Origin: Bacillota bacterium
GTDB lineage: Bacteria > Bacillota > Sulfobacillia > JAJZIM01 > JAJZBP01
DNA length: 7,351 nucleotides
Assembly (NCBI GenBank): GCA_021798855.1
Contig: JAJZBP010000100.1
Coordinates: forward strand, 1-7,351
Direction: 5' to 3'
Shown here: piece by piece, positions 1 to 4,840 of the stretch
Position numbering within the stretch: the first letter of the stretch is position 1
How the letters are laid out: each line of letters opens with the position of its first letter
Program-made: the position numbers and the translations under genes
The notes under the pieces: generated by a model
The model's input: only the letters and a program-made list of their open reading frames with translations
Database searches by the model: none
Told to the model about the DNA's origin: nothing

Positions 1-878
1 GTCAATCTGCGGCCAAATTATCCTGTCAAACGTTGGCCATTATGTGGCGGCTGTAACACTCGAACTCTTGGGGGTTCCGCAAGCCGCCTATACAAAATAA
101 CTGACTGCTTCCGACCAGCCAGTTGGGGGAAGAAATCGCTTACGAGATGTGCGGAAAAGGGGGTATATGGGTACACGGACGTCCGGTGGTCGTCAAAGCG
201 AAGTGCGATCGATCTCGGTCATGGGCTTTTGACCGCGTCCTGGCTGTCGTACGCGCTCGGTTCCAATTGATTCCGGGTTGTTCAACTCGCGCAGTCCTCT
301 ACCCACGGTGTTGTGGACCATGCCCACCGGGAGCGGCCACCTTCTCTGCCGGGAGTCAGGAGGGAAGCAACCCGTGCCACGCTTGGTTTCGTTTGAGCGC
401 GAAATCAAAGAAGCACGACGAATTTATCCAGGACGCAATAAAAGCCGGCAAACCCTTCTTCTCAAGGCCGGAGTCCCGGTCAACGTGGTGGCCGAAAGAG
501 TGGGGGACAACCCGGAAACGATCCTAAAATGTGCAGAGGCGCGGAGCCCTGGTCGCGATTTCGACCACTTCCGCCTCTTTGACGCTGCTGAAAATTCTTC
601 GGGTGTTAAGATAAATGATGAAGGTGTTTATATCTTAAATCTCGAATTGGCATAACGGCAGGAATTGACGTTAAAATGCCGTCTGGGAAGGAGGCGAGGG
701 GAAGTCCATCCATCCCGTTACGGACGGAGCAATAAAGCATATGAGAGGGCCGGCAAACGTTGGCGGAAATTGCCCGGATCGGCGGCTTGGTGGCCGTGTC
801 CGCCATTCGAAGGCCGGTGCAATCGAGGCGTTGCCTCTTTTGGGTTGGGTATGGGTATTTTCAGCCAAGCATAGGCAA
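1..878. other. Gene-poor stretch with decayed sequence
   Basis: No convincing intact gene is visible here on either strand. Several frames stay open for 60-130 codons. Their translations are rich in Arg, Ser, Pro and Trp, lack hydrophobic-core patterning, and have no well-placed Shine-Dalgarno sequence. The one recognisable piece is a decayed tyrosine-recombinase C-terminus at about 452-559. An 11-base direct repeat (CAAACGTTGGC) occurs at 27-37 and 754-764, on either side of that remnant. The stretch looks like degraded accessory DNA, such as an old integration site, running up to the inverted-repeat element that starts at 879. That reading is inference. I saw no tRNA, riboswitch or clear promoter. 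Confidence 0.6.
452..559 (+). pseudogene. Remnant of a tyrosine recombinase (phage-type integrase) C-terminus
   Basis: The frame starting at 452 reads TLLLKAGVPVNVVAERVG, followed by a Pro-Gly-Arg-Asp segment ending at 559. This closely follows the C-terminal catalytic region of phage-type integrases, where the order is LLxxGVPLxxVxxxLGH, then TLxxYxHxxPG. Two catalytic positions are lost. The His of the LGH box is Asp (codon 506-508). The position of the nucleophilic Tyr is Ala or Cys (codons 530-535). The upstream Arg-containing box and the rest of the catalytic domain cannot be found in the same frame. The frame stays open to a stop at 653-655, but that tail is not integrase-like. Family intact proteins are usually 300-400 residues, so this is a fossil that marks past integration. 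Chance resemblance is possible but unlikely over about 25 patterned residues. Confidence 0.65.
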
Positions 879-935
879 GGGATCTGGTGAAAAAGGCCCA
901 TCTGCGGCGTTGTTGCCTTCGTCGCTCCACGTTAC

Positions 936-955
936 GGCGTACCAGGGAGTACGCC
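936..955. repeat. 7-bp stem hairpin inside the element
   Basis: GGCGTAC (936-942) and GTACGCC (949-955) are perfect complements around a six-base loop. The hairpin sits about 55 bases inside the left inverted repeat and looks like part of the secondary structure of the element. No T-run follows, so it is not a simple intrinsic terminator. Confidence 0.6.
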
Positions 956-990
956 TCACGGCTTCACTCCTGCCACGTTGGGTTGAGAAC

Positions 991-1092
991 GGCGGATCGG
1001 AACCCCTCCCTCCCCTGATGGGGACACCGCGCAAGCGCGGCGGATCGGAACCCCTCCCTCCCCTGATGGGGACACCGCGCAAGCGCGGCGGA
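991..1092. repeat. Two exact 48-bp tandem copies plus a 6-bp partial third
   Basis: Copies at 991-1038 and 1039-1086 are identical, and GGCGGA of a third starts at 1087. Each copy contains a CCCC-TGAT-GGGG hairpin and a CCGCG-CAAG-CGCGG hairpin, plus a pyrimidine block CCCCTCCCTCCCC. The complement of that block has three G-runs. The array is itself flanked by GAGAACGGC (985-993) and its complement GCCGTTCTC (1093-1101), with GTTGGG (977-982) and CCCAAC (1121-1126) outside. It therefore sits in the apex of a nested stem. The unit is a multiple of three and translates openly in several frames, but nothing suggests it is coding. There are no spacers, so it is not a CRISPR array. Confidence 0.9.
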
Positions 1093-1120
1093 GCCGTTCT
1101 CCGCAGATTTGGGAGCCTCC

Positions 1121-1145
1121 CCCAACATGCCAGCGGCATGTTGGG
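1121..1145. repeat. Perfect 11-bp stem hairpin with a 3-base loop
   Basis: CCCAACATGCC (1121-1131) and GGCATGTTGGG (1135-1145) pair perfectly around AGC. This is a very stable hairpin on either strand. It lies between the 48-bp copies and the right inverted repeat. It is followed by TTCCCCC rather than a T-run, so it does not look like a canonical Rho-independent terminator. The right terminal repeat supplies TTTTT only about 27 bases later. Confidence 0.8.
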
Positions 1146-1250
1146 TTCCCCCTCCCACCTAGCATCTGGACCTTTTTGACCAGATCCCGCCTTTAGTGGA
1201 AGTTTCCGACGCGGCCGGCAACCGCTGCGGCGTCCCGTTCGCGTCAACGG

Positions 1251-1258
1251 AAAGGAGG
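1251..1258 (+). promoter_or_regulatory. Ribosome binding site of the polyferredoxin gene
   Basis: AAAGGAGG ends eight bases before the ATG at 1267. This near-perfect Shine-Dalgarno sequence fixes the start. I found no well-spaced -35/-10 pair in 1189-1250. A TTGACC at 1176-1181, in the right inverted repeat, has no good -10 partner. Confidence 0.85.
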
Positions 1259-1266
1259 CCCCGGGG

Positions 1267-2781
1267 ATGGGTGACCTGAAACGCGATGCTTGGCCCCAAT
1301 TGCCGTTGCCCTTGGAGGAATTGCGCCGGGCCGAAAACCGGTACTTTGGGGGCGAGACGCGCCTGTATGACCTGACCAGGATCGGCTGGGTGCGCCGTCT
1401 GCTCAAGCGCCGGTGGCTCCAATTCGTGGTCACCCTCCCCAACCTGGCGATCTTTTTCCTCGCCCTGGCCGGCGGATTCATCGGTGCCGACGGCGCGAAT
1501 CGGGGTCCCGACCAGTTCGGATCGGCCATCACCTGGTACCTCTGGTTCGCCGCCGTGGCCGCCTCCATGCTGTTCCTGGGCCGCCTGTGGTGCCTGATCT
1601 GTCCCTTCGGAGGGTTGGGCGAATGGATCCAACGCCGCACCCCTTGGAAGAAAAAGCCTAAAGCCTTGGGCCTGGACTTGAATTGGCCCCGCCGCTTGGC
1701 CAACTTCGGTGTTTTGCCGTCGGTTGCCGGTTTCTTCCTCCTGACCCTCTGGGAGGAGTATCAGGGGGTGGCCGGGCCGGGTGACCCTCGTTACACTTCC
1801 TACCTGGTGATCATGATCTTCGCCAGCGCCATCCTCGTTTACCTGATCTTCGACCGCCGCACCTACTGCCATTACCTTTGCCCCTTGACCGCCCTGATCG
1901 GCGTCTTCACCACCCCGTCGGTCCTTTCCGGTTTCCGCGCCCGTAACCGCGACGTCTGTCTGGAATGCGAGGGCAAGGACTGCATTCGCGGCAACGCCAA
2001 CGGTTACGGCTGTCCCTGGTTGGTGTACCCCGGCTCGAATGCCACCAACCAGGGATGCGGCCTTTGCACCGAGTGTTTCAAGACCTGTCCCAACGACAAC
2101 GTGGGTCTTTATCTGCAGCCTCCCCTGACCAACGTGCACAGTCCCGGTCGGCGGCGGATGGATTTGGCGATTGCTCTGGCGGTGCTTTGGGGCATGGTTT
2201 GGTACGAGCAGTGGAACGCCTTCCCCTGGTTCAGCAACCCGCAGGGCACCGGCCTGGACGACGTCCTCAACCGGATCACCGGCTGGCCCCATTATCCCAA
2301 CCTGCTGGATTTCGTCGGCCTTACCTTCGTCGTCCCCCTGTTTTTTTATCTGTACGTCAGGGTCACGACCCGGCTTTTCCCGGCCGTCGGCGATTGGCGG
2401 AAGGCCTTCATGGCCCAAGCCTATGCCCTCATCCCCCTGGTGGGCAGCGACTACCTTGCCCGCCAGTTGCCCAAGTTCTGGGACCACATCGTCCGCGTGC
2501 CCCTTTCCCTGACCGACCCGTTCGGGTGGAACTGGAGAAGTTTTCAACGGATTCCCCTTTGGAACTTCCACATCCTTTCCAATGCCGGCGTTGTGGAGTC
2601 CCAGGTGGTTTTGACCATTCTGGGGACAGGCGCTTCCCTCTACGCGGCCTGGCGGATTCGGGACCGGGATTACCCCCGGGAGCGGGGCGCCGGCGCTTTC
2701 CTGGCTTCCGCCTGCTTGGTGATCCTGCTGGCGGGGGTCTACACCGCCTGGATGTACATACAGATGGCCGGGGCCGAGTGA
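1267..2781 (+). CDS. Membrane-bound polyferredoxin, NapH/NosR/CcoG-like 4Fe-4S protein
   Basis: This 504-residue integral membrane protein probably passes electrons between the quinone pool or a cytoplasmic donor and a redox partner. About eight to ten hydrophobic segments are visible, near residues 50-70, 88-107, 147-163, 179-195, 299-315, 347-366, 437-458 and 476-500. Cysteine motifs are C109-x2-C112-P at a membrane edge, C201-x3-C205-P, then C231, C234, C239 and C249-P, and finally C264-x2-C267-x2-C270-x3-C274-P. The last two groups can ligate two [4Fe-4S] clusters. The paired CP motifs in membrane loops are a hallmark of the NapH/NosR/CcoG superfamily. The first is one residue shorter than the usual CxxxCP. 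The N-terminus has no cleavable signal, and there is no FMN-binding or C-terminal Ig-like domain, so it is not a full NosR or CcoG. Its partner may be the flavoprotein encoded 282 bases downstream. Family placement is firm; the substrate is unknown. Confidence 0.88.
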   Translation: MGDLKRDAWPQLPLPLEELRRAENRYFGGETRLYDLTRIGWVRRLLKRRWLQFVVTLPNLAIFFLALAGGFIGADGANRGPDQFGSAITWYLWFAAVAASMLFLGRLWCLICPFGGLGEWIQRRTPWKKKPKALGLDLNWPRRLANFGVLPSVAGFFLLTLWEEYQGVAGPGDPRYTSYLVIMIFASAILVYLIFDRRTYCHYLCPLTALIGVFTTPSVLSGFRARNRDVCLECEGKDCIRGNANGYGCPWLVYPGSNATNQGCGLCTECFKTCPNDNVGLYLQPPLTNVHSPGRRRMDLAIALAVLWGMVWYEQWNAFPWFSNPQGTGLDDVLNRITGWPHYPNLLDFVGLTFVVPLFFYLYVRVTTRLFPAVGDWRKAFMAQAYALIPLVGSDYLARQLPKFWDHIVRVPLSLTDPFGWNWRSFQRIPLWNFHILSNAGVVESQVVLTILGTGASLYAAWRIRDRDYPRERGAGAFLASACLVILLAGVYTAWMYIQMAGAE

Positions 2782-2837
2782 TGGGTACCGGAACAAGGTG
2801 GCGTCATCAGTTGTGATTACACGGCGGAAAGTCCGAT

Positions 2838-2857
2838 TTGCCCACGACGCCGGGCAA
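2838..2857. repeat. Small dyad between the two iron-sulfur genes
   Basis: TTGCCC (2838-2843) and GGGCAA (2852-2857) form a six-base-pair stem with an eight-base loop, about 57 bases after the polyferredoxin stop codon. TAACAG follows instead of a T-run, so it is at best a weak terminator or pause site. The rest of 2782-3050 shows no convincing gene or promoter. Confidence 0.35.
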
Positions 2858-3050
2858 TAACAGCTACACATAGTTTTCGGTATGCGTTACGACTACCGTA
2901 TGCAGCAGCAGCCGAGCAAGCTTGCGGGTTTACGCGGTGGAATCAACTTTGCGCAATTCTGGACACGGCGTCGCCCGAAACCGTGGGCATCCCGTGGACG
3001 CGCGGCGCAAACCGTCCGGCACGGGGTGACGACGCGGCGACGACGAGGTG

Positions 3051-3056
3051 AGGAGG
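3051..3056 (+). promoter_or_regulatory. Ribosome binding site that selects ATG 3064
   Basis: AGGAGG ends seven bases before ATG at 3064 but only one base before the in-frame GTG at 3058. The spacing favours ATG 3064 as the true start. Confidence 0.85.
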
Positions 3057-3063
3057 GGTGCCG

Positions 3064-4659
3064 ATGTCCGTCTCTTTGGAGAAAAGCGACCCGTCCCGTC
3101 CGCTGGTCTTCATCAGCCGGGAGCGGTGCGTGGGCTGCCTGGAATGCCTGCGCGAGTGTCCCACCGGCTGCTTGACCCTGGATTTCAGCCGCTTCACGGT
3201 GCGGGCGGATTCCGCCGAATGTGTTGGCTGTCGCCAATGCCAGCGAACCTGCCCCCTGCGCTGCATTGTGGTGACCGGTCCTTTTTGGGGCCTCCACCAG
3301 CGAACTCCCAGCCTCGTCCTGGATCAGGAGACTCGTTTGTCCAGCTTCCGGGAGGTGGATCTCGGCTACACGGACCAGGAGGCGGCGCTGGAAGCCGCCC
3401 GTTGCTTGGTGTGCCCGCGGCCGCGCTGCCGGGACGCAGGGTGCCCGGCCCACAACGACATCCCCGCCATGTGCAACGCCATCGTGGAGGGGGATCTGCC
3501 GCGAGCCAGGGATGTCCTGGCGGCAACCACGCTCCTGCCCGCCGTTTGCGGGCGGGTCTGTGATCAGGCCAACCTGTGTGAGGGGGCCTGCGTCTACCGG
3601 CGGGAGGGAGGACAGGCGGTATCCATCGGCCGCCTGGAACGCTACGTTGGCGACTGGGCCGTGCGGGAAGGATACCGTAAGGAGCATCCGGCGGCGCCGG
3701 CCAGCGGATTCCGGGTGGCGGTGGTCGGCTCCGGACCGGCGGGATTGGCTGCCGCGGAGAGGCTGGCGCGCCTGGGGCATGCCGTCACCGTTTACGACGT
3801 TCTCCCCGTGGCCGGTGGCGTCCTGAGCTGGGGTATCCCCGGCTTCAGTTTGCCCTTCGACGTGGTGGCGGCGGTGCTGGAGGAAGTGGAAGCGGCGGGA
3901 GTGGAATTTCGTTTGGAAACCCAGGTCGGGGCCGGTGGAATTCCCCTGGAAAGTCTGCTGGAGGGGAACGACGCCGTCTTTCTGGCGGCGGGAGCCGGCC
4001 GGGACAACGTCCTGAACGTGCCCGGCGCGGGCCTGCCGGGGGCGTCCACCGCCACCGCCTTCTTGACGGCGGCCAAGCTCAGCCGGTCATTGCCGCACCG
4101 CTGGCAAGCGCCCCGGGTTGGGGAGAACGTTTTGGTGATCGGAGCCGGCAACACGGCTTTGGATGTGGCCCGAAGCGCCCGCCGTCTGGGGGCCAAGACC
4201 ATCACCGCCATTGACATCCTGCCCGAAACCCTGGCTCCCATCCGTCCGGACGAACTTGAAGCGGCCAGGAACGATGGAGTGCAGGTGCGTTTCGCCCATT
4301 CCTTGGTCGCCTTGGAGGGGACGGGTAGGGTGGAAAGGGCGGCGCTGATCCGCATGCGGGCGGTGTCCGGTGGCGGGAAACCGCAGCCCATGCCCGTCCC
4401 GGGCAGCGAATTCAGGATTCCCGTCCAGACGGTGGTTTTCGCTCTGGGATACCGGGTCTCGTCGCGGGTGACGGCCGGCACGGCCGATCTGTCCACCACG
4501 GCGAGGGGCACGGTGACGGCGGACGAAAACGGGCGAACCAGCCGTGAGAAGCTTTGGGCCGGAGGGGACGTGGTCACCGGACCGGGCGTGGTGGTGCGGG
4601 CCATGGTCGCCGGACGGCGGGCCGCGCGCGACATCGACCGGGCTTTGCAGGGAGGATGA
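3064..4659 (+). CDS. GltD-like NAD(P)H flavoprotein with N-terminal double 4Fe-4S ferredoxin domain
   Basis: This 531-residue soluble oxidoreductase belongs to the glutamate-synthase small-subunit family (GltD, NfnB-type). Two ferredoxin motifs come first: C22-x2-C25-x2-C28-x3-C32-P and C53-x2-C56-x2-C59-x3-C63-P. Next is the GltD-type iron-sulfur domain with C114, C117, C122 and C127-P, followed by C162, C166, C172 and C176. An FAD Rossmann motif GSGPAG lies at 222-227, and the conserved GGVLSWGIP stretch follows. The NAD(P)H-binding motif GAGNTA is at 360-365, and the closing FAD motif LWAGGDVVTGPG is near 500. No glutamate-synthase large subunit is present, so glutamate synthesis is not implied. 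The extra N-terminal clusters point to electron transfer between NAD(P)H and ferredoxin or a membrane partner, plausibly the polyferredoxin encoded upstream. The 282-base gap leaves co-transcription uncertain. An upstream GTG at 3058 would add two residues but is too close to the ribosome binding site. Confidence 0.9.
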   Translation: MSVSLEKSDPSRPLVFISRERCVGCLECLRECPTGCLTLDFSRFTVRADSAECVGCRQCQRTCPLRCIVVTGPFWGLHQRTPSLVLDQETRLSSFREVDLGYTDQEAALEAARCLVCPRPRCRDAGCPAHNDIPAMCNAIVEGDLPRARDVLAATTLLPAVCGRVCDQANLCEGACVYRREGGQAVSIGRLERYVGDWAVREGYRKEHPAAPASGFRVAVVGSGPAGLAAAERLARLGHAVTVYDVLPVAGGVLSWGIPGFSLPFDVVAAVLEEVEAAGVEFRLETQVGAGGIPLESLLEGNDAVFLAAGAGRDNVLNVPGAGLPGASTATAFLTAAKLSRSLPHRWQAPRVGENVLVIGAGNTALDVARSARRLGAKTITAIDILPETLAPIRPDELEAARNDGVQVRFAHSLVALEGTGRVERAALIRMRAVSGGGKPQPMPVPGSEFRIPVQTVVFALGYRVSSRVTAGTADLSTTARGTVTADENGRTSREKLWAGGDVVTGPGVVVRAMVAGRRAARDIDRALQGG

Positions 4660-4687
4660 GCCTGGGCGACCGGTGAAGGGAGAACGG

Positions 4688-4715
4688 GGTGGCCGAACAC
4701 GATAACCTGGCCACC
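4688..4715. repeat. 7-bp dyad in the ftsK leader
   Basis: GGTGGCC (4688-4694) and GGCCACC (4709-4715) pair around a 14-base loop, shortly after the flavoprotein stop codon. No T-run follows. The left arm overlaps the GTG start of the small leader frame, so the fold could mask that start. Confidence 0.45.
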
Positions 4716-4808
4716 GAAACGCGGCCGGGCGGCCCGGCTCCCGCCCCCGGCTCCCGCCCCCGGCTCCCGCCCCCGGCTCCCGCCCTCTCCTTTCCCGCCG
4801 CCGGGTAG
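4689..4808 (+). CDS. Possible 39-residue leader ORF upstream of ftsK
   Basis: A GTG at 4689 is preceded by AAGGGAG (4676-4682) at six-base spacing, a better translation signal than ftsK itself has. The frame begins M-A-E-H-D-N-L-A-T-E-T-R, then becomes Pro/Ala/Arg-rich where it runs through the 13-bp tandem repeat. It stops at TAG 4806-4808, 32 bases before the ftsK ATG. The N-terminal dozen residues look like an ordinary protein start, while the remainder is dictated by the repeat. It could be a leader peptide coupling translation to ftsK, the start of a gene destroyed by repeat expansion, or chance. I recognise no family. Confidence 0.3.
   Translation: MAEHDNLATETRPGGPAPAPGSRPRLPPPAPALSFPAAG
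4734..4785. repeat. Four exact tandem copies of a 13-bp GC-rich unit
   Basis: The unit CCGGCTCCCGCCC occurs at 4734-4746, 4747-4759, 4760-4772 and 4773-4785 without a mismatch. The complementary strand has regularly spaced G-runs (GGGCGGGAGCCGG per unit), which fits a G-quadruplex-capable pattern. The plus strand is correspondingly C-rich. Thirteen is not a multiple of three, so a gain or loss of units shifts reading frames across the array. It lies 56 bases before the ftsK start codon. Confidence 0.95.
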
Positions 4809-4817
4809 GATTTACCC
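4803..4817 (+). promoter_or_regulatory. Short hairpin in the ftsK leader
   Basis: GGGTA (4803-4807) and TACCC (4813-4817) form a five-base-pair stem around GGATT. It lies between the 13-bp repeats and the ftsK ATG. The stem also contains the TAG stop of the small leader frame. Any role in ftsK expression is speculative. Confidence 0.35.
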
Positions 4818-4840
4818 TCGCCGTTGGCGAATTCCCCCTT

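Larger units (their letters stand above)
879..1188. mobile_element. Inverted-repeat-bounded non-coding element (MITE-like)
   Basis: The two ends, 879-905 and 1162-1188, are inverted repeats matching at 23 of 27 positions. The outermost ten bases (GGGATCTGGT) are identical. They are followed by AAAAAGG on the left, which pairs with CCTTTTT on the right. The right end is itself a dyad (ATCTGG...CCAGAT, 1164-1169 and 1180-1185). Inside are a GGCGTAC/GTACGCC hairpin, two 48-bp tandem copies, and an 11-bp perfect hairpin. There is no coding capacity for a transposase and I see no clear target-site duplication. From memory, similar AAAAAGGCCCATCTGCGG...CATCTGGACCTTTTT units recur between genes in anaerobic bacteria, but I cannot check this here. 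The element lies just upstream of the polyferredoxin gene. If transcribed it would fold into a long branched stem, and it could act as a terminator or leader structure. The inverted repeat is certain; the MITE label is inference. Confidence 0.6.

Noticed and set aside
2..100. A 32-codon frame open at the left edge on the plus strand (ends at TAA 98-100), with a fairly protein-like tail containing VAAVTLELLGVP.
   Set aside because: It could be the C-terminus of a gene that starts outside the window, but it is too short to recognise and another frame is open across it as well. It is not strong enough to call.
335..395. Sequence loosely reminiscent of part of a cobalamin-type riboswitch (GGGAGTCAGGAGGGAAGC).
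   Set aside because: The B12-box context and the other conserved blocks are absent, and no downstream gene starts within reach.
123..527. A 134-codon plus-strand frame, and an overlapping minus-strand frame at 193-408.
   Set aside because: Composition is Arg/Ser/Trp-rich without domain pattern or ribosome binding site, and the recognisable integrase remnant lies in a different frame.
579..612. TTGACG followed by TGTTAAGAT as a promoter.
   Set aside because: Spacing between the boxes is 19-22 bases and the -10 match is poor, with no gene directly downstream.
695..716. GAGGGGAAGTCC resembles a conserved stretch of bacterial RNase P RNA.
   Set aside because: None of the other conserved RNase P blocks is nearby, and the match is short.
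991..1092. Possible CRISPR array because of 48-bp repeats.
   Set aside because: The copies are directly adjacent with no spacers, and no cas-like gene is present.
760..1179. A 139-codon plus-strand frame and a long minus-strand frame (861-1703) crossing the repeat element.
   Set aside because: Both exist only because the GC-rich 48-bp repeats lack stops. The translations are repeat artefacts, and the minus frame overlaps the clear polyferredoxin gene.
1159..2871. A 570-codon minus-strand open frame antisense to the polyferredoxin gene, and similar antisense frames over the other two large genes (for example 2893-3780 and 4574-6046).
   Set aside because: Long antisense frames are expected opposite high-GC coding sequence. 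They lack family motifs, and the sense-strand genes are unambiguous.
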